DNA of 64,000 bases, from NCBI GenBank assembly GCA_947179485.1, contig OX359246.1, positions 52,493,632-52,557,631 on the forward strand. The letters are read 5' to 3'. The position numbers and the translations under genes were made by a program. The notes beneath the pieces were generated by a model that was not told the origin of the DNA, ran no database searches, and worked only from the letters and a program-made list of their open reading frames with translations. The stretch is from Allacma fusca (taxonomy: Eukaryota > Arthropoda > Collembola > Symphypleona > Sminthuridae). Within the stretch, counting starts at the first letter, position 1. Every line of letters begins with the position of its first letter. This document shows, in pieces, positions 1-10,865 of the stretch.

Positions 1-430
1 CATCTTTACTAAAAGCATGAGGGAACACGACTTTAATAAAAGCATGAACTACTGATGTGTGTGAACTCAACTTACTAAAAGCATGAACTACTGACGAGTG
101 TGAACTCAACTTACTAAACGCCTGAACTACTGATGAGTGTGGACTCAACTTACTAAAAGTATGTACTACTGATGAGTGTGAACTCAACTTACTAAAAGCA
201 TAAACTACTGATGAGTGTGAACCCACCATACTAAAAGCATGAACTACTGATGAGTGTGGACTCAACTTACTAAACGCATGAACTACTGATGAGTGTGCAC
301 TCAACTTTAATAAAATCATGAGCTACTGATGAGTGGGAACTCAACTTTAATAAATCATAAACAACTGATGAGTGTGAACTCAGCTGAACTAAAAGCATGA
401 ACTACTGATCAGTGGGGACTCAACTGACTA
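1..430. repeat. 39-bp minisatellite, about 11 units
   Basis: About eleven head-to-tail units of 39 bp with scattered point differences. The best conserved part reads CTGATGAGTGTGAACTCA. Inside it, GAGT and ACTC can pair around a four-base loop. The loop varies between units (GTGA, GTGG, GTGC, GGGA) while the stem mostly stays intact. The array runs off the left edge, so its full length is unknown. No coding potential is seen. Confidence 0.9.
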
Positions 431-1192
431 ACATTTTTATTTACTTGTGTCTTTAGTAGTTAACGTTATGTAACTTTATCAGAGTAATAATATTTCAATA
501 AAAAATTTCAAATCTAAACACAAAAATATATCCTTCAAAGTTTTAGTATTATTTGAGCAAAAGTATTTCTTACAAAATTGGAAACTTTATCAGAGTAAAA
601 ATATTCCATTGCGTATTGACAGCTTTACCAAAGCAAAAATATGTCGTTATAAATTTGAACTGTATTGAAGCAAAAGTATTCCTCAAATAATTTTGAAATT
701 CATCTCCATGCAATTTAATTTAAATTTATTTCATTTGCCTTTTGCATCCAATCCAGCAGCATATTCTGACCCCTTCTCGGGAATAGCTGCAAACTTCTCA
801 CATTTTACAACCTTTACAATTTTGCTGCACATTTCTCCTCGAAACGATCCTTTTAAACAAAGCTTTAAACTGGTTTAATTTGAGATTTTCTTTCACTCTT
901 CTCATGTATGTAACGTCCAAAATGCCCAATGCTGAGATTCATTCCTTAGTAGTAAAAAGTAAGAGCATTAACATGCGCTTGAAGCTCATAATATGCATTC
1001 TGGTACTTGTAACAATGTGCAACTTTAGCGTCTGCAAAGATGAAACATGATACTATCACATTATGACGCCTGAAACATCCTAGTTGCCGGCGTAAGTTTA
1101 TATCAAATGCTGTATGGATGTGTGTCTAGATCCCTGCAATGTCTCAACACCATCATCAAACGTTCAATGTTAATAGTACAGAGGTTTATTAG
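431..1192. repeat. Non-coding AT-rich stretch with a dispersed repeat
   Basis: No gene is visible. From about 480 to 870 the sequence carries several degenerate GAGCAAAAATATTCC-like sub-repeats followed by a segment containing CCAGCAGCATATTCTGACCC. The same arrangement in the same orientation recurs at about 19190-19490, so this is one copy of a dispersed or duplicated repeat. The rest (870-1192) shows nothing I can assign. Confidence 0.55.
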
Positions 1193-1993
1193 ATGGACCT
1201 TAGAAAGACTCGTCTGTATTTACGCATGAGAATTTTAGATTCGGATGTTAATGTTAATGCTGACAACATAGTTGCCCCACTCAATAAAATTTACCCTATA
1301 TTTTCTCAATGTTCGGTGTATTTCAATGAATCATTGATATCCCATACAAATACTTATTATCCTTATCGATCAATAATTGAGTGCATGTTACTCTTTTCAA
1401 AAGTGTACAATGAGACTCAAACACAATGCGCTGGACAATAACCATCCGAATATTGAGGGTAATGTGGCATCATCCTATTATCAGCGATGGACATAAAGTC
1501 GGGGGTGTAAAATTTTTGAGGCAATAGGAAGACCTCATGTAGATATTTTCTACCAACCAGAAAGTAGTATTTCATCGTTCGACTGAGGACTTTGCTGTTC
1601 GTGCTGATGTGGCACTTTTTAACTAGCCTCATTATAAATTTCAAATAATGGAGGCTGAATTACAAATTCTCAGCCATAAAGTCATCCCCGCTGCTGCACT
1701 GGACCATATTCTATTGTGGGAAGCTAGAGATGTGGCGAATTTATATTTAAACAATGTTGATATCAAGAAACTTTGGTCATACTCACATTAATTTTTCTGC
1801 TAATGAAGACTCATGCCAGTCCTATCCGCTAAATGTGGACTTTCAAGCAAACAGTCTACATGTACAAGATGCTCTAAGTAATGTCTATAAAGCTCTTGGA
1901 ATTGACAACAAGGACGCCAGCATCGACAACAGTCTTTCAGACTTTTTAATGACAAGACTCTCCTTGCCTATAAAATCTCACCAATTGTCGTAG
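1193..1993 (+). pseudogene. Polinton/Maverick minor capsid (penton-type) protein remnant
   Basis: The first 82 codons resemble the minor capsid protein of Polintons, annotated in many invertebrates as 'F54H12.2-like'. Visible pieces are DLRKTRLYLRMRI, then 'VAPLNKIYPIFSQ' and 'YPYRSIIECMLLFSK', in the order typical of that family. A stop falls at 1439-1441. The homology then continues weakly through shifted frames, with a further piece starting 'NFGHTHINFSANEDS' near 1765. In living elements this protein forms pentons of an icosahedral particle. Here it lies just upstream of the protease remnant on the same strand, as expected for a Polinton morphogenetic module. Multiple stops and shifts make it a pseudogene. 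The family call rests on remembered motif order; the C-terminal limit is uncertain. Confidence 0.6.
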
Positions 1994-2229
1994 CCAGATG
2001 AGTACCTCGTTTCTGAAATTTGAAAATCGGACTTCGCTTTCGATGGGTCACATCCACGCCATCGACTGTACTCTGTTATACAGAATCCCAACCTATCTTG
2101 AACATTGAGAAGAATAGACCTGTATTTTACTTCGACTATACTCAGCAGATTTGGAATCAATACAACTCAGATTTATAATTATTTACATGTCATATGCAAG
2201 CTTAGCGGGGCGATGTTTGATGTTTATCA

Positions 2230-2534
2230 TGTGATGAATTGAAATATGTAAAATTGAATACGTTTCCATCCTTGTCGTAAATTCGGATCCCAGCACAAAG
2301 CCCGGGGATCATTGGGTGGCTATTTATATAGATTATAAGTCCAGTTTCTTAGAATGTTATGATTAATATGGTGTTGGTATAAATTACTATTCTGATGAAT
2401 TTAATGTGTTTGCAAAGAGATGTAAACGTAGAATAAGAGAGAATACCAAGCAGTTGCAAAATTGGGGTCCGACGGTTTGTGGAAATTATGTATTATATTT
2501 TGGTACAAGAGACTCAGACGCTGCTCTACCATGA
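2230..2534 (+). pseudogene. Polinton adenovirus-type cysteine protease remnant
   Basis: An open frame from 2262 to 2534 shows the hallmarks of the adenain-like (Ulp1-fold) maturation protease of Polintons. It has a PGDHW block with the catalytic His, an acidic residue in LECYD, the oxyanion Gln in 'LQNWG' and the catalytic Cys in 'TVCGNY'. Homology also exists just upstream (CDELKYVKLNTFPS, near 2232-2273) in another frame, so a frameshift sits near 2272. One in-frame TAA follows LECYD. The catalytic residues themselves are preserved, so decay looks moderate. In Polintons this enzyme processes capsid proteins, and its position directly after the minor capsid remnant fits. The fold and family are inferred from motif spacing only. 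Confidence 0.78.
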
Positions 2535-3079
2535 ACTTGTACTGATCATTCTCAAATTACTTAGTTCGTAATGATACATATGTTTTAATGTTGCGCTACG
2601 CAAATTACTAAGAATACACAATTTTGTATTTACGTAAGCTAATGAACACGTGTGCATATGTATCTTTTCCTCATAAACAAAATTCTCCAAGTGAAGATGT
2701 AATGAAGTTGTAACAAATATGTAATAAATATGCATCTTAATATTGAAAGCGTGGACAAGACAATTTTCATACTTCCCGTCCAGGCAGGAATCCACTCTCA
2801 TAACAGAATTCCCCTTTGTGTGTGGTTAAGAATGATTTTTTAATGCCGTTATTAACCACCTTTAAACCATTGCTTGGCACTCATTTCTGTGGTAAGACGA
2901 AACAAAGCTAAGCAACAGACGTTATCCTGTTTACTTATATCTTAATTAGATAAGAATCATAAATTTAATGATGCTCCTCTTTCCTGCTATTATTATTGTA
3001 AACCTTATTTAACTTTTACTTATGCACTTTAAGTTGTTTTTGACACATTTTGTCCTTCTACCTTTTAGTCTACCTCCAT
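2535..3079. other. No gene seen
   Basis: AT-rich sequence between the protease remnant and the first LINE. Short open frames exist on both strands, but none has recognisable motifs or biased composition. Confidence 0.5.
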
Positions 3080-3372
3080 TCCCATTCTGGCTGCTTCATT
3101 CCCATTCTGACTGCTGAGCTGAATGGTTCTCTCGATAGCTGTGCAACAGCAAGGTTCCCGGCTGCCTTAAAAGTCACGAATGTTTGTTAGGCATTCCAGC
3201 TGTATTGGCTGCTGGGTCACCTGACCCCTTGGGAAACGTCAAAGCCTTGTATTTCCTTTTCCATCGGACCCTCGTCTACCTGCCACTTATCGCAATGATA
3301 CTGCTGCCTGCTATCGCTTACCATTGTTCACATTTTAATTTGTGGTTTGTATTGCTTTTATCTTATTTTAAA

Positions 3373-4366
3373 ATGCCTGTGCCAGCTACTTGCAGTGTTT
3401 GCTCCTTAAAATGTCGACGAAATATTCTTAAATTGGTGTGTTTTAAGTGTAAGAGCCAGTTCCATAGGAATTGCCTCAACTTTTAACTCAGCTTTTACCG
3501 TACCATTATTCATGACCTTTGGCTCTGTAGTTTATGTGTTTATAGTGATCCCTCTGTTTGCAATAATTTTACGTTGTGTGGTTCTGGATATGGTTCTGGG
3601 TCTGATAGTGTCTCTTTACCCACGATTATAAAAGCTTATTCCTTAAATCGTAAGTTGGTTAAACATATGTACCTTAATATAAATAAATTTTCCTTACATA
3701 AGTTTGAGGAGCTGAAGGAGTTCATAAATAAGAACTTGACATCGTTGCTTTCTTTGCGACATTTTTTGATTCAGCTACTAATATAAATATGTATAATATT
3801 CCTGGATATATTGTTGTTACCTGCAACAGAAATTCAGGCAAAAAAGGGGGTGGGCTCCTGTTGTACATTCATTATCGTGTCCGCTATTCTATCTTAAACT
3901 TTAAGGTAGAAGTCTTCAATAGCAATGTAGAGTATGTTGTATGTAAAGTTGGACTGACCAAATTTCAGTCGATTATCCATGTTTTGATATAAAGGCCGCC
4001 TTCTGCTTCTGTTGATAAATTCTTACTGTTGCTCGAAAGTTTATTTGAATGCCTACTTAACCTAAACTCGCCGTTTTATTTTTGGAGACATGAATATTGA
4101 TCTCTCTACTTTAAATACTGATACATCGAAGCTTATTAGCTCTTTACAAATGCATAGCTATAAACAGATAATCAATGTACAAACACGCCGGACTGTCGGT
4201 AAAAGACTATCTAGCTCATTAATTGATCACCTGTATGTGCCAACATCTCTTTCTATCGACTGGAATGTCATACATACAGGCCTCTCAGACCATGACTTAT
4301 TGCTTTTTGATTATAGTTTTAAGAAATCTACCTCGCACTCTAAAAACCATTTCTTATCGGGACCTT
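3373..4366 (+). pseudogene. LINE A zinc finger plus endonuclease
   Basis: The frame starting at ATG 3373 opens with a PHD-like cysteine/histidine pattern: C-x2-C, then C-x2-C-x4-H-x2-C and a trailing W/L-C-x2-C. After a stop at 3484-3486 the endonuclease domain is readable in pieces. There is 'HMYLNINKFSLHKFEELKEF' (typically HLNIxSLRxKxDEL), 'GKKGGGLLLYIH' and GDMNIDL near 4085 (normally GDFNIDL). It ends with the phosphate-binding SDHDLLLFDY near 4300. This enzyme nicks target DNA to prime reverse transcription. At least three breaks separate the pieces. The fusion of a zinc finger ahead of the endonuclease appears in both copies of this family in the window. Confidence 0.75.
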
Positions 4367-6062
4367 AACCATTTTGACTGGTCTCTGTTTAACCAGGAAT
4401 TCTGTAAAATTGACTGGAGTTTCTTGGAAACAAGCGGTTTCTCTGTTGATGTTGTGTTAAATGTTATAAGTACTGCCATTTGTGTACATTTGGATAGCTT
4501 TATACCTATAAAGCAGAAAAGCATTAAGGCTACTGCTAAATCCTGGGTTAGTAGGGATATTCTTGTGCATATACGTGAAAGGGACACATGTAAGAAGTTT
4601 GCGATTCAGAATAATGACACATCCTTGTGGAACAAGCATAAGCGCTTGAGGGCTCAAGTGAAACGTGAAATATGCTCTGCCAAACGCGATTATTTTAATA
4701 GTCAGGTCTCTGGTTCAACTTCCCCTCGAGGGGTTTGGAATGTTATTGATGAAGTCCTAGGTGTACCCCGTAAAACTAGCACTTTTATTAATACATTAAG
4801 AGTAATTGATTGCTATGCTGCTTCAACAACTGCCTCAAATGTTACTTCAATGAAGGAAATATGTAATGTCTTAGCTGACTCTTTTACAGTCCCCAGTAAT
4901 TACACTGATACTGACATACTTGAGTTTAAAAACTCACTGGATATAAGTATTACTTACCATCCCATTATGCCTGTTGAAATTTGGTCTGCTTTGTAAGTGT
5001 AAATCCAGTAGTCATGATGATAACTATGAGCTATTCTCAAAGGCGTCTATTGTTACCCCTGTATTAATGCTCTTCAATATGATATTTTGGTACGGTTCTC
5101 TACCAGCTTGCTTCAAGAAGGAAATTTTACTCCAATCTACAAAGGTAAAGGTAGCAAAGAGTGCGCTGACTCATACCGGCCCATTCATTCTCTGCCATTT
5201 TTAAATAAATTGTTTGATAAGGTAATGCTTAATCGGCTTAATAATGAGTGCGGTGGGCTACTGGAACAAGCATGGTTTCAGACGAGGTCGCTCATGCTTT
5301 ACAGCAGTTTTCGTATTTGCACAAGCTATGCACATATCCCAGTCCCCCATTAGTTAAGGTACTAGCCGTCTTCATTGATTTGAGAAAAGCATTTAACTCA
5401 GTATCACGTCTAATCCAACTTCACAAAATTAAAATTAATTTTAAATGTAGTGGTCCAACCGTAAGGGTACTGTGTGATTATCTGTCTATGAGAAAATTGA
5501 AGATCTTTGTTAACAACGCTACTTCGGGTACATTTTCGGATATTAATAGTGTACAACAAGGATCTATTCTAGGTCCTTTCCTATTCATGATATTTTTCTC
5601 AGATATTAACAATCTTCTGACGATAGACTATATGGCCTATGCTGACGATCTGGTCATCGTTATGTATGATACATGCTTAAGTAACTTATTTTCTAACATG
5701 CAGTTGTGGCTTGGTAACATTTACAGGTGGATGAGTGACAATGCCCTTTCTAAAGTACCGACAAAACCATGTATGTAGTATACCACAAATCAAACTCAAA
5801 TATTCTGACTGATTGTAATCTTTTTGTTAACAATATTGAAATTCATAGAGTATGGTCTTTCAATTATTTGGGCATAATTATTGATGAGAAGCTTAACTTT
5901 AAGGAACAGTGTGACTCTATGAGTAAAAAGGTAACAAAATCCATGGGTGCGATTATAAGGGCAAGAAGATACCTTAATGAGGGTGCTACGAGGATTGGTA
6001 TTAACTCATTTGTTTTATCGCATATTGATTACTGTATACTGATTTGGTCCTCAGTCTGTTAA
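4367..6062 (+). pseudogene. LINE A reverse transcriptase
   Basis: Frames covering 4223-4996, 5248-5778 and 5769-6062 together give a LINE reverse transcriptase. Landmarks are VFIDLRKAFNSV (catalytic Asp of motif A), 'QQGSILGPFLFMIF' (motif B), the intact YADD box near 5640, and 'NYLGIIIDEKLNFKE' in the thumb. The C-terminal part ends in 'FVLSHIDYCILIWSSVC'. A break lies between the palm and thumb at about 5770, and another at about 5000-5090. The active-site aspartates are still present, but the protein cannot be made in one piece. The CR1/Jockey-group assignment is from overall motif style; a finer clade cannot be given without a tree. Confidence 0.85.
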
Positions 6063-6115
6063 ACAAAACTTGATCTGTTGCAGCATAAACTATAAGTTTC
6101 TACATTTGCTACATT

Positions 6116-7099
6116 TTGGTTCCAAGAAGCTTTGTGTTCCGTGCAGAGGGACTCCAGTTACTGCCGCCGGAACTTTACTGCTCCGCGACCACCCCGCCGA
6201 CTGCGTTTGTGACTTCTCCAGGTTTTCCGCCTTCCACCACTGTTTCCCGGTTCGTCGATTGCCTCATACCTGTTTGGGTCGTTATCATAGCCTTTTGACC
6301 CGTTCTTTTCCCGGCCAGTTACCCGCCTTTCGACGCTGCTAGGCCCGTCGCTCCCGGACTTTTCCGTCATTGTTTTCTTCAAGTCGCCGCCGTCACGGAA
6401 TTTTCTGCCGCTCTACAAAGTGATCCTGGGTATCACCAGGTCTGTGAATTATTGTGCCCTCCGAGGATTATTCTTCCGACAATCATTTTTAGGGCCCATT
6501 TCATCCATGGTTCGACCCGACTACTACCAACTGTTAGCCTTAGACACGGAAAAACGCATTGTAACAACACTTGTCATTTGCCCGCAATGATACTTTGGCT
6601 GATGAAGAGGCTTGTACGGTAGCACGTTTTGAAAGTAATAGACCGGAACGCTATATCCTAACCAACGAAGAGGAATTTCATTGCCACGTTGACTTGTATA
6701 GTCGGTCCATGCAAGTAGAAAATCAGACAAGCATTCATCTAACAATCTTAATCTACAACTTGCTCTGGGACAAATAGCAAATCCAGAAAATAGATATATT
6801 GGGACTGGGAATGGTTAGCATTCAATGATTTTCTACGTGGACTCGATTGGGATTTATTAGCTTGATGTCGACGGTACCTGCAACTATAATATCAAGTGAA
6901 AACAAAAGAAAATTGTAGAATTGTTAAAAGACTGGGAACTCATATATTGTAATTGAGAACGTTTCTCTTTTATAAAACAAACATTGTATCTTCGCATTTG
7001 GCTTGATATATTGCATATATTATTGACCATAAACATTTCAATGGTTCAGTTTCAACGAATTCAAAGCAGATGCACGAAATTGTGAAAACGTTGGCTATT
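6116..7099. other. Unassigned stretch with a GC-rich block
   Basis: From about 6150 to 6480 the base composition is clearly richer in G and C than its surroundings, and both strands stay open for 60-90 codons without recognised motifs. A 68-codon plus-strand frame at 6571-6777 begins 'SFARNDTLADEEACTVARFE' and looks protein-like, but I do not recognise it. Position and composition would suit a retroelement gag or UTR linked to the BEL-like remnant just downstream; that is a guess. Confidence 0.3.
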
Positions 7100-7360
7100 G
7101 GAATTTCCTAACAGTCCTACAACGCCGAGACCAATGGCGAAGTACCTAATCGAATCTGAACATTGTAGACAAACTCATCCCGGCAAGGATGGCTTTGTCC
7201 GAATAACCAGAGTAGAAACCGAAGGATCATACCGCAGTAAAAAAAGACAAACCGTCTCACAAAACTTGTGAGACGTATCTCAAAACTAACAAAATTACCC
7301 ATATATGCGGAAATTCCATCCAAAGACATGGACGACAAAAACCTTCTACAGTAACGTTGT
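7100..7360 (+). pseudogene. BEL/Pao-like integrase C-terminal remnant
   Basis: A plus-strand frame contains HPGKDGFVRITRVETEGSYR. This is the pattern that ends BEL/Pao integrases (usually 'HPGxDGxVRVVxVKTxxG', then 'RPVxKLxxLP'). A neighbouring frame supplies the 'KLVRRISKLTKLP' tail, so a frameshift lies between them. No upstream catalytic core was found, so this is a short 3' relic of pol. Other retroelement integrases have similar tails, which limits the family call. Confidence 0.45.
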
Positions 7361-8899
7361 TAGCTCGCAAGAAAACAAGTAAAAAAACTACCAGTACATT
7401 TATATATATATATGTGTGCATATATATCCTTTACGGTGTTTCGACAGTCCGGCCATACTTGAATTAAGGACATCAGCAGGTGTCAATTTGGACCGTTCAT
7501 GAGCTGTGGAAGTGTCGCCTGTTCTATAATAATATAATTCTGTATTACAACTATCACTATCAATCGGTGTAGAAGGATAGTTCATTTCCATTTATACCAT
7601 CTCTACGAGTCTTTACGTATCAAAAAACTACACTCATCATAATCGAAATATGGTTCCTAAGCTACGGATTCATGATTCTATCACTACTGGTAATTTCTCC
7701 TAAACATCCGTTACTAAGACTTAAAATCTACGAAAAGATAAAGCAGGACGTTCTCCCTAAGTGATGACGATCCTACTACAGATAGTTCTACCGGTTATAA
7801 CCACGCTTAGATGCTAAATCGGGATGCTCTACCACGCAGTAAAGGCACGGAAAGCCTTGAAAAGTTGTCAATTCGGATGACACAAGCCATTGAATTGTCG
7901 TATTTTGCTACTGCTGCAAAAAGGAATTTGACTAGGTCTATAGATATAATCTTTGGTTACTTTTTGATTTGTTATATATGCCCTGCTATACACACAATAA
8001 TCTCCAAAGATACAGTGCATCAAGACATTATCTGGTTACGCGACGCCCTCGTTCGGACTTAACTGTTTGAATTTATTGATCCATACGATTATGAACCAGC
8101 ATATGCGTATTGTAAACAACTTTGGCCGAAGGAAGGAAGACGATTTTCCATCTCGTGCAATTTATCCTTTTTTATTTATGTTTTACGACATTAACTATTC
8201 TAATCCTTACGATCACCCTTACCGGAAGCTGAACCCAAGAGCAATCGATTCCTATATTTCTGGTGTGCAAATATCAATGAAACACTCCCCACGAGATCCT
8301 CATGTATACCCGAAGTGTCAACTAGTTGAAAATACTCCGTGATGAAAATATTTACGAAGACAATTTCATATTTGCATCATCAACTAACACGTTACAGGAA
8401 CTTCAAATCGTCTCCCCATCAAACAGGTCTTACTGTAACTTTGGTTTCACCACCACCATAACAGGTTTTACGCTTCGATGGATTCATTATTTTTTCAGTT
8501 TTAACCTTCTTTTCAGGATGTATAGCCTGTTTTAATCTGGTGTGTTTTTTTGTTTTAAGAGGTTGCGATAATAGCCCTGAATCCTTACAAGCATCATCAT
8601 TGTTATTATTATGAATATCCGGTAATGGGACCCGACTCCAGCCGCAACTAATGGGACGCTTTGACAACTGCCTGGTATTACCTATGTTTCAACTAATGGG
8701 AAGGAATCGAATGCAGGTAGGAACGACTCATTAACATCAACTCGCCTTAACAAGAAATATTTTTACTTTTCTATAAAATTCAATACCTGCAGTTAATGTG
8801 TCCAGTATCATTCGAAAAACGTGTAGATGTACTGACAGTGTTTCAAAATATTTTAATGACCTCTAGTATGATTCTTCCGCGAATTAAATACGCTAAATG
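7361..8899. other. Unassigned stretch
   Basis: Several plus-strand frames of 60-90 codons lie here (7811-8062, 8067-8342, 8326-8535) without motifs I recognise. They sit immediately upstream of the Polinton integrase piece. They could be eroded Polinton genes, for example the major capsid or packaging ATPase, but I saw no Walker motif or capsid signature. A short TATATATA run lies at about 7400-7430. Confidence 0.3.
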
Positions 8900-9342
8900 A
8901 ACGGAATTTAAAAAGAAAACAATGACTTTTGTGTCGAAAAAGCAATTGGAATTTTCCATGTTCAATCAGAGCTACTATTTTAAGAACGATTTAATAGGAC
9001 TATTAGGAAAAAATAATTAGATATGTTCAAAATACTCGTAGTTACAAGTTCATACATGTTTTACTTCAATTGGTTCAAAGTTACAATAATACAAAACATT
9101 CAAATACTAAGTTTGCCCGAGCTCGGTTTATCCCAAGAATGAGATGGAAGTACGGTATAATTTGTATGGCGAAAGAAATATTCACATGTACGACACCAAC
9201 ATTCAACATTGGTGACCGAATATTAATTTCTATTGATAAAAGTACTTTTGAGAAAGATTATGTCAAGCAGTAACACCCTGAAGTATATACTATCAAAGGA
9301 ATCGGTAATTATAATTCTAGAATGTTGATAATGAACGGTTAA
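8900..9342 (+). pseudogene. Polinton retroviral-like integrase, C-terminal half
   Basis: Three adjoining pieces match the C-terminal half of the Polinton integrase. 'ERFNRTIRKK' (near 8984) is the conserved end of the catalytic core, which contains the last catalytic Glu region. 'NTRSYKFIHVLLQLVQSYNN' (9030-9090) is the following helix. 'TPTFNIGDRILISIDKSTFE' (to about 9255) is the start of the C-terminal SH3/chromo-like segment, which continues past a TAA at 9271-9273 to 9342. A frameshift lies near 9015, and further in-frame stops precede the RFNRT block. This enzyme would insert the linear element DNA into the host genome. The upstream DDE core was not found. The call is strong because motif order and spacing match the family throughout. 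Confidence 0.75.
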
Positions 9343-9679
9343 TAATATTCCAACGCCCCTATACCCAATCGTTTTCACTTTTAGTGATAACCAGTATTTA
9401 ATCGCGTATTGGATGCTCTATGCAAGCATGTGTATTGCTGGTCATGATCAGAGTTATATAATATCAGCATAGATTCAAGAAGGGTATACATTTTTTGCAT
9501 TTGACATTAACAAGTCAGCAGAAGCGCACGAGTCGCTATTCGTGAAGAATCGGGTAATGTAAAAATTGAAAATAAGCTTCATAAGACTCTTCCGGAAGCA
9601 GTTAATTGTATTGTGTACTCACAAACCAACAAAATATATTAGGTGGATAGGCTTAGACAATTTGGATTTTAAATATGTT

Positions 9680-9698
9680 AAATTTGCTTCAAAATAGA
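9680..9698. repeat. Left target-site duplication of the 697-bp retroposon
   Basis: AAATTTGCTTCAAAATAGA, repeated without mismatch at 10396-10414. The 19-bp length is typical of LINE-mediated insertion. Confidence 0.92.
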
Positions 9699-10395
9699 CC
9701 GGGCCTGCGGTCTGATGGTGTAGTGAATCTGTAAGGTTGCAGAAGAGTCGGCTTTCGACTCTAGCTCACCCCAAAATAATTTCAGGTCATTTCTATCTTT
9801 CTCTATACACTATCGATATGCAAATGAGGTCTGGAGGCATGTTGCGCATTCTTGGAAGAGTATCAGCAGGAGTAGTGTGTGCCGTACACTGATAATGATT
9901 CGTAAGATGAATTGGTGTATTTGTATATACTTCGACTGCTGATATCTCGGATAAGATTGTGTCCGTGGCATGTCCCGTGTCTCCTCCCTTGTCTGCATAT
10001 CCTCTGCCTCTACCTGTAGCTTCACATTTCACTCTCTCTCTCTCTATAGCTAAGTCTGCGTATGTGTGTGGTGATATACATGCTTGCAAGACTGCGGGGA
10101 TGCTGTGTGTGACACCGGGTATGTGCTTTGAAACTGTTTGTGCTAATGTATAGCGGACTGCACACGTAGCGGGGCCTAGACCTCTACCTTCGGTTATTAG
10201 TCATATGATGACGAGTTTACATGCAGGCCTGTGGTTGAGTAAGTGTGGAATGGGCGGCCGCCCTACTTCACAGTACGCAGCTAATGGGCCAGAATGGCTC
10301 CAATTTGTAAATAAATTAAAAGAGAATAAAGGAGGTAAAGAAAACTCTGTAAGGCCTTAAGGGCAAGAAATCGGAGTATAAACCCCAAATAAAAC
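9699..10395 (+). mobile_element. SINE-like retroposon, 697 bp, with tRNA-like head
   Basis: A discrete insert between perfect 19-bp direct repeats. The first 80 bp look tRNA-related. There is a possible A-box around GATGGTGTAGTGA, and a B-box-like GGCTTTCGACTC that also forms the hairpin AGAGTCG/CGACTCT. The insert is richer in G and C than its flanks, carries a (CT)n run near 10030, and ends in an A-rich stretch containing AATAAA. Open frames of 60-100 codons exist on both strands, but none resembles a known protein. It is longer than most SINEs, so it may be a composite SINE or a processed RNA copy of unknown origin. Confidence 0.65.
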
Positions 10396-10414
10396 AAATT
10401 TGCTTCAAAATAGA
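10396..10414. repeat. Right target-site duplication of the 697-bp retroposon
   Basis: Exact repeat of the 19 bases at 9680-9698, directly after the A-rich end of the insert. Confidence 0.92.
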
Positions 10415-10637
10415 TACAACCTGCTTGAAATCAAACACAACAATTTTGATAAAATAGGTATGCATGTACCTGGTTATTTAGAACTTTTGGATTCAAAAGG
10501 GCTTGTTTTGTATTATTTTTAAGATCTTTTGGCCTAAATGTAGAATTTTATGAACAATAATTTGAAAATTTAATTATGAATCCTGAAGATAACATAAATC
10601 GCAGTTTATTACAAGCTCAGAGCGAAGGTTCTGGTGG

Positions 10638-10865
10638 TTAGACTCAGGCGAAGATGTTAAATATCCTAAATTCAGTAATTGTTCTATTTTACATGAATCA
10701 CATTGTAAGAATGTAATGTCTATTTGCATACATCTAAATCGGAAATGTGAGAACAAGCGTTTTAGTAGCAGGCATATGCAGTTTAAGACTTGTTCAAAGA
10801 GTTTCTCAGCGCATTATTACTTAATGCGTATGTGCTTATTCCATCGTCTAGAATATAACGCTTAA
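10638..10865 (+). pseudogene. Degenerate zinc-finger-like open frame
   Basis: A 75-codon frame without a start codon. It contains 'FKTCSKSFSAHYYLMRMCLFH', which looks like one eroded C2H2 finger, and an earlier Cys/His-rich stretch. It lies between the integrase and polymerase pieces of the Polinton and faces the polymerase. Polinton-linked zinc-finger genes exist, and a clearer one sits at 17.6-18.3 kb, so an origin in the same element is possible. The signal is weak, and chance resemblance cannot be excluded. Confidence 0.28.

Larger units (their letters stand above)
3080..6115 (+). mobile_element. LINE A: CR1/Jockey-group non-LTR retrotransposon, decayed
   Basis: A near full-length but frameshifted non-LTR element. 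From 5' to 3' it has a leader of about 290 bp, a PHD-like zinc finger (from 3373), an apurinic-type endonuclease (about 3650-4350), a connector, a reverse transcriptase (about 5090-5770) and its thumb region (to 6062). The leader and the zinc finger match a second copy at 48.86-51.9 kb. The element lies between the protease and integrase pieces of the Polinton, so it probably inserted there. Exact ends and target duplications were not identified. Confidence 0.85.

Noticed and set aside
1..430. Hammerhead ribozyme in the 39-bp satellite (CTGATGAG core)
   Set aside because: After the possible stem II the required GAAA core is absent (sequence goes ACTCAACTTA), and no suitable cleavage triplet with stem III is formed. 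Only the first half of the core matches.
9793..10153. Protein-coding genes on both strands of the retroposon
   Set aside because: Frames overlap each other on opposite strands, are driven by higher GC and a (CT)n run, and have no known motifs.
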